Shown here: positions 37,469 to 46,038 of the stretch, piece by piece | Numbering within the stretch: the stretch's first letter is position 1 | Layout: each line of letters starts with the position of its first letter | Assembly (NCBI GenBank): GCA_039822785.1 | Contig: JBCBMO010000001.1 | Coordinates: 124,001 to 188,000 of the forward strand | Length of the DNA: 64,000 bases | Reading direction: 5' to 3' | DNA from: Thermohalobaculum sp039822785 | GTDB taxonomy: Bacteria; Pseudomonadota; Alphaproteobacteria; Rhodobacterales; Rhodobacteraceae | Position numbers and translations under genes: made by a program | The notes under the pieces: generated by a model | What the model was told of the DNA's origin: nothing | What the model saw: only the letters and a program-made list of their open reading frames with translations | The model's database searches: none

Positions 37469-37890
37469 CTTATGCCCTGGCCTGGCCGCTGCAGCAGGCG
37501 GTCTTTGCGCTGCTGTCGGCCGATGCGGGGGTCGAGGCCGTGGCCCCCGGCCGCGTCTTCGATGCCCCGCCGCCCCTGCAGGGCGAGGCGGAGAGCGAGC
37601 CGCCCTATGCGGTGATCGGCGACGAGACCGTGCAGGAATGGTCGGCCGCCGATGGCGACGGGGCGGCCCATACCCTGGGCGTCTCGATCTTCGCCTCGGA
37701 GCGGAGCTTTGCCGCGGCCAAGCGCATGGCGGGGGCGATCTGCGATGCGATGCTCGCCAGCGACCTGGCGTTGTCGCGGGGGCGGGTGGTGCTGGTCGCC
37801 TTTCTCTCCGCCCGGACACGGCGCGAGGAGCGGGACCGGCTGCGCCGCATCGACCTGCGCTTTCGGGTGCTGGTGGAGGACACGGCCTGA
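37465..37890 (+). CDS. GTA tail terminator (DUF3168, g8-like)
   Basis: This 141-residue protein resembles DUF3168 tail terminators: LQQAVFALLSADAGVEA at the start, YAVIGDETVQEW and a C-terminal arginine-rich RRIDLRFRVLVEDTA. It caps the top of the tail tube. It overlaps the preceding gene by four bases. Confidence 0.88.
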   Translation: MTYALAWPLQQAVFALLSADAGVEAVAPGRVFDAPPPLQGEAESEPPYAVIGDETVQEWSAADGDGAAHTLGVSIFASERSFAAAKRMAGAICDAMLASDLALSRGRVVLVAFLSARTRREERDRLRRIDLRFRVLVEDTA

Positions 37891-37926
37891 TCCGGGCCGC
37901 GGGAGTTTCTGGACAAGGAGGGGCCG

Positions 37927-38343
37927 ATGGCCGCGCAGAAGGGCAAGGACCTGCTCATCAAGCTGGATGAGCAGGGGACGGGCACGTTCGAGACGGTGGC
38001 GGGCCTGAGGGCCACGCGCCTCAGCTTCAACGCCGACACCGTCGACGTCACTACCGCCGAGAGCGCGGGGATGTGGCGCGAGCTGCTGGCCGGTGCGGGG
38101 ATCCGCGCGGCCCAGGTCTCGGGGAGCGGGATCTTCAAGGATGCCGCGAGCGACGAGGCGCTGCGCACGGTGTTCTTCGAGGGCCGCGCGCCGGCCTTTG
38201 AGCTGGTGATCCCGGATTTCGGCACTGTGACCGGGGCCTTTGCGATCACGGGGCTGGAGTATGCCGGCAACCACGACGGGGAGGCGACCTTCGAGGTCTC
38301 GCTTGCCTCCGCCGGGGCGCTCAGCTTCGCCGCCGCACCGTGA
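37927..38343 (+). CDS. GTA major tail tube protein (g9-like)
   Basis: The 138-residue protein begins MAAQKGKDLLIKLDEQGTG and continues with ATRLSFNADTVDVTTAESAG, the phage major tail protein (TP901-1-like) pattern; the fold is a beta barrel that stacks into the tail tube. GAGGGG lies before the start. The stop overlaps the next gene as TGATG. Confidence 0.9.
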   Translation: MAAQKGKDLLIKLDEQGTGTFETVAGLRATRLSFNADTVDVTTAESAGMWRELLAGAGIRAAQVSGSGIFKDAASDEALRTVFFEGRAPAFELVIPDFGTVTGAFAITGLEYAGNHDGEATFEVSLASAGALSFAAAP

Positions 38344-38678
38344 TGCTGGTGGGGCGGCTGAGCCGGGCCAATCCTGCCCGCGGCGAGGTCTCGCTGGTGA
38401 TCGACGGGGTCGAGCGGCGGCTGCGGCTGACGCTGGGCGCCCTGGCGGCGCTGGAGGGGCGGCTGGAGGCCGGTGGCCTGGTCGCCCTGGCCGAGCGTTT
38501 CGAGGGCGGTCAGGTGAATGCCGCCGACCTGGCGGCGCTGATCGCCGCCGGGCTCTCCGGCGCTGGGGAGCCCATGGACGAGGCCGCCGTGCTGGGCGCG
38601 GAGATCGAAGGCGGGGCGGCCGGTGCCATGCGGGCGGGGATGACCTTGCTTGCCCGCAGCTTTGGCACCGCGCGCTAG
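38343..38678 (+). CDS. GTA tail assembly chaperone (g10-like)
   Basis: This 111-residue protein starts MLVGRLSRANPARGEVSLVI and has RRLRLTLGALAALEGRLEAG, the signature of the GTA family tail-assembly protein (rcc01692-like). It probably binds the tape measure during tail assembly, by analogy with phage gpG. It is coupled by a one-base overlap with the tail-tube gene. Confidence 0.85.
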   Translation: MLVGRLSRANPARGEVSLVIDGVERRLRLTLGALAALEGRLEAGGLVALAERFEGGQVNAADLAALIAAGLSGAGEPMDEAAVLGAEIEGGAAGAMRAGMTLLARSFGTAR

Positions 38679-38690
38679 GGCCTTGCCGCC

Positions 38691-38900
38691 ATGACCGATT
38701 GGGACGGGCTGATGCGCCTCGGCCTCGGCCAGTTGCGGCTGTCGCCGGAGGTTTTCTGGGCGATGACCCCGGTGGAGCTGGACCGCGCGCTGGAGGGTGC
38801 GGGCCTGGCACCGATCGGCGGCTCGGCGCCGGGGCGCGGCATGCTGGACGCGCTGATGGCGCGTTTTCCGGACAGGGAGAGGACGGATGCGGACGGATGA
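38691..38900 (+). CDS. GTA small tail-assembly protein (g10.1-like)
   Basis: The 69-residue protein with RLGLGQLRLSPEVFWAMTPV and LDALMARFPD matches the small rcc01693-like chaperone found between g10 and g11 in GTAs. It overlaps the tape-measure gene by 14 bases, in another frame. In phages the second chaperone often arises by frameshift; here it is a separate gene. Confidence 0.85.
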   Translation: MTDWDGLMRLGLGQLRLSPEVFWAMTPVELDRALEGAGLAPIGGSAPGRGMLDALMARFPDRERTDADG

Positions 38901-39546
38901 CGGCCTGAGCTCGGCCAACAACGACCTGGGCCGCGCGCTCAGCGATCTGCGGGGTCAGAGCCAGGGGTTCCAGGGCGAGTTGGGGGATCTCACGCGCCAG
39001 ATGCGGGACATGGATGCGGAGGCGCAGCGGTTGTCGCGCTCCATCGGCACCTCGCTGAAGAACGCCTTTCAGAAGGCGGTGAGCGGCGGTGCCGATCTTG
39101 GCGAGGTGTTTCGGGACCTCGCCCTCGATATCTCGGGCAAGGCGCTGAGTTCGGCCCTGAAGCCGGTGCAGAACGCGCTGGGGGCGGGGCTGACCTCGGC
39201 CGTCGGATCGCTGACCGGATCGGTGACCTCGCTCTTGGGGTTCCAGGACGGCGGGGCGTTTTCCTCCGGCAGAGTTCGGGCCTTTGCCAGCGGCGGGGTC
39301 GTGAACGGGCCCACGGTCTTTCCCATGCGCAACGGCATGGGGCTGATGGGCGAGGCGGGGCCGGAGGCGATCATGCCGCTGACCCGCGGGCCCGACGGGC
39401 GCCTGGGTGTCCGGGCCGCCGGTGGCGGCGGGTCGAGCGTGACGGTCAACATCCAGACGCAGGACGTCGAGAGCTTCCGCCGCTCGCGGGGGCAGGTGGC
39501 TGCCGAGATCGCCCGGGCCGCGGGTGCCGGCCGGCGCAGGCTGTGA
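38887..39546 (+). CDS. GTA tape measure protein (g11-like)
   Basis: The 219-residue protein sets tail length. The N-terminal half is a helix (SQGFQGELGDLTRQMRDMDA), followed by LKNAFQKAVSGGADLGEVFR and the Gly-rich GLMGEAGPEAIMPLTRGPDG that typifies lambda-family tape measures. It is far shorter than in phages, in keeping with the short GTA tail. The C-terminus ends in a basic segment. Confidence 0.9.
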   Translation: MRTDDGLSSANNDLGRALSDLRGQSQGFQGELGDLTRQMRDMDAEAQRLSRSIGTSLKNAFQKAVSGGADLGEVFRDLALDISGKALSSALKPVQNALGAGLTSAVGSLTGSVTSLLGFQDGGAFSSGRVRAFASGGVVNGPTVFPMRNGMGLMGEAGPEAIMPLTRGPDGRLGVRAAGGGGSSVTVNIQTQDVESFRRSRGQVAAEIARAAGAGRRRL

Positions 39547-39553
39547 GGGTCTC

Positions 39554-40174
39554 ATGAGTATGCACGACGTGCGGTTCCCGGTGGCGGTGTCCTTTGGCGC
39601 CTCGGGCGGTGTGGAGCGGCGGACGGAGATCGTCACGCTGGTCTCGGGCCATGAGGAGCGCAACACGCCCTGGGCCGAGGGGCGGCGGCGCTACGACGCC
39701 GGCCTGGGGGTGCGGTCGCTGGACGACCTGGACACGGTGGTCGCCTTCTTCGAGGCGCGGCGCGGGCAGCTCTACGCGTTTCGCTACAAGGACTGGCTGG
39801 ATCACAAGTCCTGTGCGCCCTCGGCCGCGGTGGCGCCGACGGATCAGGCTATCGGGACCGGGGATGGCGCGGTGGCGGCGTTCCAACTGGTGAAGCGCTA
39901 TGCCTCCGGCACGCATGAAGCCGTGCGGCAGATCACCCGGCCGGTGGCGGAGACGGTGCGGGTCGCGGTCGACGGGGTCGAGGTCGCGGCCACGGTGGAC
40001 GGTGCCACGGGGATCGTCACGCTGGCGGCGGCGCCGGCGGCGGGGACCGCGGTGACGGCTGGCTTTGAGTACGATGTGCCGGTGCGCTTCGACACCGACC
40101 GGATCGAGGTGAGCTTGGCGGCCTTCGAGGCCGGTGAGTTGCCGTCGATCCCCCTGGTCGAGGTGCGGGTCTGA
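39554..40174 (+). CDS. GTA distal tail protein (DUF2460, g12-like)
   Basis: The 206-residue protein starts MSMHDVRFPVAVSFGASGG and has VTLVSGHEERNTPWAEGRRR and AFRYKDWLDHKS, the DUF2460 signature found in GTA and related phage tails. It forms the ring at the distal end of the tail tube. The stop overlaps the next start by one base. Confidence 0.93.
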   Translation: MSMHDVRFPVAVSFGASGGVERRTEIVTLVSGHEERNTPWAEGRRRYDAGLGVRSLDDLDTVVAFFEARRGQLYAFRYKDWLDHKSCAPSAAVAPTDQAIGTGDGAVAAFQLVKRYASGTHEAVRQITRPVAETVRVAVDGVEVAATVDGATGIVTLAAAPAAGTAVTAGFEYDVPVRFDTDRIEVSLAAFEAGELPSIPLVEVRV

Positions 40175-41061
40175 TGCGGGCGCTGGAGACGGCGCTGGCC
40201 GAGCGGCTGGCGGGCGGGTGCACGACGCTCTGCCGCTGTTGGCAGGTGACCCGGCGCGACGGGGTCGTGCTGGGTTTCACCGATCACGACCGGGATCTGA
40301 GCTTTGACGGGGTCACCCACCGGGCGGCGAGTGCGCTGAGCCCGAGTGTTGCGGAGGCCTCCACCGGTCTCAGCGTCGACAGCCAGACGGTGGCGGGGGC
40401 GCTGCAGTCCGAGGCCATCGATGAGGCGGACATACGCCTTGGTCTCTACGACGGGGCCGGGGTTCAGCAGTGGCTGGTGGATTGGCAGGAGCCGGACGTG
40501 CGGCTGCTGCTGGGCGCCGGGACCATCGGCGAGATCCGGGCGCAGGGCCAGGCTTTTGAGGCCGAGATCCTGGGGCTGGCGGAGGCGATGAACCGGCCGA
40601 TGGGGCGGGCCTATGTCACGAGCTGCGACTCGGTGCTGGGCGATACGCGCTGTGGGATCGATCTGACCGACCCGGCCTATCGGGCCGAGGGTGTGGTGCT
40701 GGCGGCCAATGGCTCGGCGCTCACGGCAAGTGGGCTGACGGGTTACGAGAGCGGCTGGTTCACCGCGGGCAGCCTGGAGTGGCTGAGCGGCGCGAATACC
40801 GGCGCCGTGCAGGAGGTGCGGACCCATGCCCTGTTGGACGAGGCGGTGGTCGAGACCTGGACGGCGCCGCCCTTTGAGGCTGTGGCGGGCGATCGCTTCG
40901 TGGTGACCGCCGGCTGCGACAAGCGCATGGCGACCTGCCGCGACCGCTTCGCCAACCTGGTGCGGTTCCGCGGTTTTCCCCACATGCCGGGCGACGATTG
41001 GGCCACCGGCTACCCGACCGAGGGAGACGTGCATGACGGCGGATCGCTCAACCGCAGCTGA
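40174..41061 (+). CDS. GTA baseplate hub protein (DUF2163, g13-like), Fe-S type
   Basis: The 295-residue protein has the DUF2163 N-terminal domain (LGFTDHDRDLSFDG and GVQQWLVDWQEPDV) and a C-terminal domain with four cysteines at residues 151, 160, 248 and 255 (SCDSVLGDTRCG and GCDKRMATC). In the R. capsulatus GTA the hub binds an iron-sulfur cluster; these four cysteines are the obvious ligands here. It overlaps the peptidase gene by 29 bases. Confidence 0.92.
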   Translation: MRALETALAERLAGGCTTLCRCWQVTRRDGVVLGFTDHDRDLSFDGVTHRAASALSPSVAEASTGLSVDSQTVAGALQSEAIDEADIRLGLYDGAGVQQWLVDWQEPDVRLLLGAGTIGEIRAQGQAFEAEILGLAEAMNRPMGRAYVTSCDSVLGDTRCGIDLTDPAYRAEGVVLAANGSALTASGLTGYESGWFTAGSLEWLSGANTGAVQEVRTHALLDEAVVETWTAPPFEAVAGDRFVVTAGCDKRMATCRDRFANLVRFRGFPHMPGDDWATGYPTEGDVHDGGSLNRS

Positions 41062-41560
41062 GGCACCGGCCTGCGGACTGGCGGCTGAGGTCGAGGAGGC
41101 CGTGTGCCGTATCCGCGACGGCCGGGCCGAGGTGCTGATGGCGGCGCGCGGCTGGCTGGGCACGCCCTATCGCCATCAGGCGTCGTGCAAGGGCGCGGGC
41201 GCCGATTGCCTAGGCCTGATCCGCGGGATCTGGCGCGAGGTTGTGGGGCCCGAGCCGGAGGTGCCGCCCGCTTACACCGCCGATTGGGCCGAGCGCGGCG
41301 GGGTGGAGACCCTGTTGGCGGCGGCCGAGCGGCGGTTGCTGCCTCTGGCACCCGGCGAGGCGCGCCCCGGCGATGTGCTGGTGTTCCGCATGCGCGCCGG
41401 GGGCTTGGCCAAACACTGCGCGGTGTTGAGTGCCGGGACCGCCGCGGGCGGGCGGATCATCCACGCATACTCGGGCCATGCGGTCTGTGAGACGGCGCTG
41501 GGGCCCGCCTGGGCCCGGCGGCTGGCCGGGGCGTTCCGGTTTCCGAGGGGGCAGGGCTGA
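41033..41560 (+). CDS. GTA cell-wall peptidase (NlpC/P60, g14-like)
   Basis: The 175-residue protein is an NlpC/P60 cysteine peptidase that would open peptidoglycan during DNA delivery. The catalytic Cys is in GADCLGLIRG (Cys59) and the His in KHCAVL (His128). ARGWLGTPYRHQ precedes the nucleophile as in the family. It overlaps both neighbours, with GGGAGA upstream of its start at 41033. Confidence 0.93.
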   Translation: MTADRSTAAEAPACGLAAEVEEAVCRIRDGRAEVLMAARGWLGTPYRHQASCKGAGADCLGLIRGIWREVVGPEPEVPPAYTADWAERGGVETLLAAAERRLLPLAPGEARPGDVLVFRMRAGGLAKHCAVLSAGTAAGGRIIHAYSGHAVCETALGPAWARRLAGAFRFPRGQG

Positions 41561-44500
41561 TGGCGACGGTACTTCTTGCGGCAGCGGGCAACGCAGTCGG
41601 CAGCGCGATCGGCGGCCAGATCCTGGGCCTGTCGGCGGCGACGATCGGTCAGGCCGCGGGCGCCGTGGCCGGGTCGTTCATCGATCAGGCGCTGCTCGGC
41701 CAGGGCTCGGCCGCGGTCGATGTCGGCCGGGCGCGGGGGCTGCGGCTGCAGTCGGCGACCGAGGGCGCGGCGATGCCGCTGACCTACGGCCGGATGCGCA
41801 TCGCGGGCCAGGTCATCTGGTCGACCCGCTTCTTGGAGACCGTGCGACAGACCACCCAGGGCGGCAAGGCGACGGGTGGTGGGCAGACAGTGCGCGAGCA
41901 CAGCTACTCGATCTCGATGGCCGTCGCGGTCGGCGAGGGGCCGATCGACCGGATCGGGCGGATCTGGGCCGATGGCGCCGAAATGGACCTGTCGGCAGTG
42001 ACCTATCGCGTCTATCGCGGCACCGAGGATCAGGAGCCGGACCCCAAGATCGAAGCGGTCGAAGGGGCGGGCAACGTGCCCGGCTATCCGGGCACCGCGT
42101 ATGTCGTGTTCGAGGATCTTGCGCTGGGGCCCTATGGCAACCGGATCCCGCAGCTGAACATGGAGGTTTTCCGGGGGGTCGACCCCGAGGAGGTCGGGCT
42201 CGATCCGGCGGTGGCCGGGCGACCGCTGAAGGACCTGATCCAGGGCGTCGCGCTGTCGCCCGGCACCGGCGAATTCACGCTGCACCCCGAGCCCTATCGC
42301 TATCGCGAAGGGGGCTCGACGGTTTCGGCCAATGTCTCCACCAATGCGTTGCGGCCGGACCTGAAGGTGTCGTTGGATCAGCTTCAGGCGGAGCTGCCGA
42401 ACGTCACCACGGTTTCGCTGATCGTGTCGTGGTTCGGGGACGATCTGCGCTGCGGGCGCTGCACGGTGACGCCGCGGGTGGAGCGGGCCGGTCGGGTCGC
42501 GCAGCCGACGGCCTGGAGCGTGGCGGGGCTGAGTGCCTCGACCGCCACGGCGGTGAGCACGGATGCGGACGAGCGGCCGATCTTCGGCGGCACGCCCGAC
42601 GACCGCTCGGTGATCGCGGCAATCCAGGAGCTGAAGGCGCGGGGCTACCGCGTGCTGATGTATCCCTTCCTGCTGATGGATATCCCGGAGGGGAACGGGC
42701 TGACCGATCCCTGGAGCGGGGCGGCCGATCAGCCGCCGATCCCCTGGCGCGGGCGGATCACGCTGGAGGCGGCCCCGGGTCAGCCGGGCTCGGCCGATCA
42801 GACAGCGGCGGCAGCGGACGAGGTCGCGGCGTTTTTTGGCACCGCGACGGCGGCCGATTTCTCGACCGCCGGGTCGGTGCCTGGGTATTCGGGGCCCGTG
42901 GAGTGGGGGTGGCGGCGCTTCGTGCTGCACCTTGCGGCCCTGTCGCAGATGGCCGGTGGGGTGGATGCCTTCTGCCTCGGCTCGGAACTGCGGAGCCTGA
43001 CGCAGATCCGCTCGGACCGGACGACCTATCCGGCGGTGGAGGCGCTGCGCGACCTGGGCGGCGAGGTGCGGGTGCTGCTGCCCGACACGCTGCTTTCCTA
43101 TGCCGCGGATTGGTCGGAATACTGGGGGCACCAGCCGGACGATGGGACCGGGGATCGGTTGTTCCATCTGGACCCGCTGTGGGCCGATCCGGAGATCGAT
43201 TTCGTCGGGATCGACGACTACATGAGCGCCGCCGATTGGCGCCATACGCTGGACCATGCGGATGCCGTGGCCGGGGCGCGGTCGGTCTATGACCTCGCCT
43301 ACCTCAAGGCCAATATCGCCGGGGGCGAGAACTACGACTGGTATTATGCAAGCGAGGCGGACCGGGCGGCGCAGGTGCGCACGCCCATCGCCGACGGCTA
43401 CGTGGAGCCGGCCAACCAGGCGCCGGCGGGGACGCCGGATTACGCGCTGGGGCAGGGGTCGGGCATCGCCTTCGGCACGTCGGAGCGGCAGTCGCAGATG
43501 GTGCTGCGCGTCTCGCTGACGATGCCCGCGACCCTGTCGGATGGCCTGATCTTCGAGGCGGGCGGGAGCGGACGGGGCCTTTGGCTCGGCCTGCGCGATG
43601 GGGGCGCGACCCTTCGATTGCGCGCAGGCGACGGTGGTGCGCTGCCGGATAACGCGACCGCGGTGCTGGATGTACCGGCCGCGGCGCTGGCGGGGCAGAG
43701 CGTCGAGCTCATGGTCTGGATCGAACGGCCGGGTGACCGCGTGCACCTTTATGCCGATGGCGTGTCGCTCGGCAGCGAGAGCGCGCCGTCGGGGTTCGGG
43801 ACGAACGAATGGGCGGGCTCGAACGGCTCGACCGTGGGGACCGGGGCCGGGGCCAGCATCACGACGGGCGAGCCCGCCGATCCTTTCCCCGGCACCATCG
43901 ACGGGCCGGTGGAGATCTGGATCGGGCAGGCGCCTGTGGTGGGGGCCGGCGCGCCGCTTGGTGAGGACTGGATCTATCGGCCCAAGGACCTGGTCGGCTG
44001 GTGGGGCAATGCGCACCACAACCGGGTGGGCGGTCTGCGCTCGGCGAGTGCCACGGCCTGGGTGCCGGGCTCGAAGCCGATCTGGCTGACCGAGACCGGC
44101 TGTCCCGCGGTCGACCTGGGCGCGAACAAGCCGAACCTGTTCCTCGACGACAAGAGTTCCGAGAGCGCCTTGCCGCCGGGCTCGACAGGTGCGCGGGACG
44201 ACGAGATGCAGCGGCGGTTCCTGCAGGCGAAGCTCGACTATTGGGCGGATCCGGCGAACAACCCGGTCTCGGGCGTCTATGGCGGGTCGATGCTGCCGGC
44301 GGACCGGGTCTATGTCTGGACCTGGGATGCGCGGCCCTGGCCGGACTTTCCGAACCGCACCGGCCATTGGTCGGATGGGCCGAACCACCGGCGGGGGCAT
44401 TGGCTGACCGGTCGGGTGACGGCGAGCGGCCTGGCGGAGGTTGTCGCGAGCCTGTGTCTGCGTGCGGGCATCGAGGCGGATGTCAGCGATCTCTACGGCG

Positions 44501-46038
44501 TGGTCCAGGGCTATACGATCGAGCGGGCCGCGAGCGCGCGGGAGGCGCTGCAGGCGCTGATGACGATCCACGGGTTCGACGCCTTCGAGAGTGGCGGGCG
44601 CGTCGCCTTCCGCATGCGTCTGCGGGGGGCGGACCAGGTGATCACCCGCGATGGCGTGATCGCGGGGCGCGAGGCCGGGGAGGCGGTGAACCTCACCCGC
44701 GGGGCGCGCACGGAGGCGCCGGCCCGGGTTCGGCTGAGCTTTGTCGATGCGGAGACGGATTTCCGCCCCGCCACCGCCGAGGTCGCCCGCCAGTCCGCCA
44801 TGGGTAGCGGGGTCCAGGAGACTGGCGTGAACATGGCCCTGCCGGGCGAGGTGGCGGATACCATCGCCGCGCGCATGTTGGCGGAGAGCGCGGCGGCGCT
44901 GGATACGCTGGAGCTGAGTTTGGCCCCCTCGTCCCTGGCGCTGGAGCCGGGGGATGTCGTGTCGCTCGACGGTGAGGTCGGGCTGTGGCGGCTGGATCGG
45001 GCCGTGCGCGAGGGCGGGCTGGTCGAGGCGGTCTTCGCCCGGGTGGACCGCGGGTTGTACCTGCCGCGCCCGGGCGCAGTGCGCAGCGGGGAAGCGGGGC
45101 CGGCGCCGGTGCCGGGGCCGGTGGAGCCGATCATCCTGGATCTGCCGGTGGCGGAGGGAAGTTCGGTCGACCATCAGCCCTTTGTCGCGGTTGCCGCGCG
45201 GCCCTGGCCCGGCACCGTCTCGGTCGTGCGCGACGGGCCGGCCGGGTTCGAGACGATGACCAGCCTGCTGCGCCCGGCGGTGATCGGAGAGTTGGTGACC
45301 GCGCTGCCCGCGGGCGCGCCCGACCTGTGGCATCGTGTGAGCGCCGAGGTGGAGGTGAGTGAGGCGGGGCTGTCCTCCGCCACCCAAGCTGCGGTGTTGA
45401 ACGGGGCCAACCGGCTGGCCGTGGAGGTCAGCGACGGGGCCTGGGAAGTCCTGCAGTTCGAGCAGGCCGTGCTGATCGGGGCGGATCGCTACCGGTTGAG
45501 CGGCTTCCTGCGCGGGCAGCGGGGGACCGAGGCGCTGGCGGCGATGGGTGCGCCCGCCGGCGCGCGGGTGGTCTTGTTGGACAGCGCCGTGGAGCCCCTG
45601 CCGATCCAGCGCGATGCGGTGGGGCTGCCGGCGAGCTACCGCATCGGGCCTGCGCGTTATGCGCCGGATCACGAGAGTTGGACGGCGCTCAGCCATACGC
45701 CCCTGGGCCTCGGCGAGCGGCCCTTCGCGCCCGCGCGGGCGGTCGCGGCGCGCCGGGCGGATGGCTGGCGGCTCACCTGGCTGCGGCGTACCCGGATCGG
45801 TGGCGACACCTGGGAGGGCGCCGATGTCCCCCTCGGCGAGACGCGGGAGGCCTATGTCGTGCGGGTCCTCTCGAACGGCGCCGTCCTGCGCGAGGTCGAG
45901 GTCACCGAAACGGTCTTCGACTACACCGATGCGATGGCGGCCGCGGACGGCGCCACCGCCCCCTTCGACATGGATGTGGCCCAATTGTCAGAGACCTGGG
46001 GCCCCGGCCTCAGGCGGAGCGTGAGGATCGATGGCTGA
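41560..46038 (+). CDS. GTA megatron / baseplate protein (g15-like) with an apparent lectin-like insertion
   Basis: The 1492-residue protein forms the bottom of the tail. The N-terminus has a glycine-rich hydrophobic stretch (ATIGQAAGAVAGSFIDQALL) and MPLTYGRMRIAGQVIW, as in GTA g15. The middle is the GTA TIM-barrel-like domain (residues about 330-860), with GVDAFCLGSELRSL, WSEYWGHQPDDGTGD, FVGIDDYMSA and WLTETGCPAVDLGANKPN. Between RTPIADGY (about 613) and EDWIYRPKDLVGWW (about 803) sits some 190 residues resembling a LamG/concanavalin-like sandwich (SVELMVWIERPGDRVHLYAD). The C-terminal region carries phage-tail beta domains and the Rcc01698-like end. It is longer than the roughly 1300-residue R. 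capsulatus protein by about the size of the insertion. Confidence 0.92.
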   Translation: MATVLLAAAGNAVGSAIGGQILGLSAATIGQAAGAVAGSFIDQALLGQGSAAVDVGRARGLRLQSATEGAAMPLTYGRMRIAGQVIWSTRFLETVRQTTQGGKATGGGQTVREHSYSISMAVAVGEGPIDRIGRIWADGAEMDLSAVTYRVYRGTEDQEPDPKIEAVEGAGNVPGYPGTAYVVFEDLALGPYGNRIPQLNMEVFRGVDPEEVGLDPAVAGRPLKDLIQGVALSPGTGEFTLHPEPYRYREGGSTVSANVSTNALRPDLKVSLDQLQAELPNVTTVSLIVSWFGDDLRCGRCTVTPRVERAGRVAQPTAWSVAGLSASTATAVSTDADERPIFGGTPDDRSVIAAIQELKARGYRVLMYPFLLMDIPEGNGLTDPWSGAADQPPIPWRGRITLEAAPGQPGSADQTAAAADEVAAFFGTATAADFSTAGSVPGYSGPVEWGWRRFVLHLAALSQMAGGVDAFCLGSELRSLTQIRSDRTTYPAVEALRDLGGEVRVLLPDTLLSYAADWSEYWGHQPDDGTGDRLFHLDPLWADPEIDFVGIDDYMSAADWRHTLDHADAVAGARSVYDLAYLKANIAGGENYDWYYASEADRAAQVRTPIADGYVEPANQAPAGTPDYALGQGSGIAFGTSERQSQMVLRVSLTMPATLSDGLIFEAGGSGRGLWLGLRDGGATLRLRAGDGGALPDNATAVLDVPAAALAGQSVELMVWIERPGDRVHLYADGVSLGSESAPSGFGTNEWAGSNGSTVGTGAGASITTGEPADPFPGTIDGPVEIWIGQAPVVGAGAPLGEDWIYRPKDLVGWWGNAHHNRVGGLRSASATAWVPGSKPIWLTETGCPAVDLGANKPNLFLDDKSSESALPPGSTGARDDEMQRRFLQAKLDYWADPANNPVSGVYGGSMLPADRVYVWTWDARPWPDFPNRTGHWSDGPNHRRGHWLTGRVTASGLAEVVASLCLRAGIEADVSDLYGVVQGYTIERAASAREALQALMTIHGFDAFESGGRVAFRMRLRGADQVITRDGVIAGREAGEAVNLTRGARTEAPARVRLSFVDAETDFRPATAEVARQSAMGSGVQETGVNMALPGEVADTIAARMLAESAAALDTLELSLAPSSLALEPGDVVSLDGEVGLWRLDRAVREGGLVEAVFARVDRGLYLPRPGAVRSGEAGPAPVPGPVEPIILDLPVAEGSSVDHQPFVAVAARPWPGTVSVVRDGPAGFETMTSLLRPAVIGELVTALPAGAPDLWHRVSAEVEVSEAGLSSATQAAVLNGANRLAVEVSDGAWEVLQFEQAVLIGADRYRLSGFLRGQRGTEALAAMGAPAGARVVLLDSAVEPLPIQRDAVGLPASYRIGPARYAPDHESWTALSHTPLGLGERPFAPARAVAARRADGWRLTWLRRTRIGGDTWEGADVPLGETREAYVVRVLSNGAVLREVEVTETVFDYTDAMAAADGATAPFDMDVAQLSETWGPGLRRSVRIDG

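Noticed and set aside
35173..39666. A 1497-residue open frame on the minus strand across the GTA genes
   Set aside because: It is antisense to well-recognised GTA genes, has low-complexity Arg/Pro/His-rich sequence and no family-like motif; long antisense frames are expected in GC-rich DNA.
41272..45984. A 1570-residue open frame on the minus strand across g15
   Set aside because: It is a shadow of the megatron gene with the composition of antisense GC-rich coding DNA.
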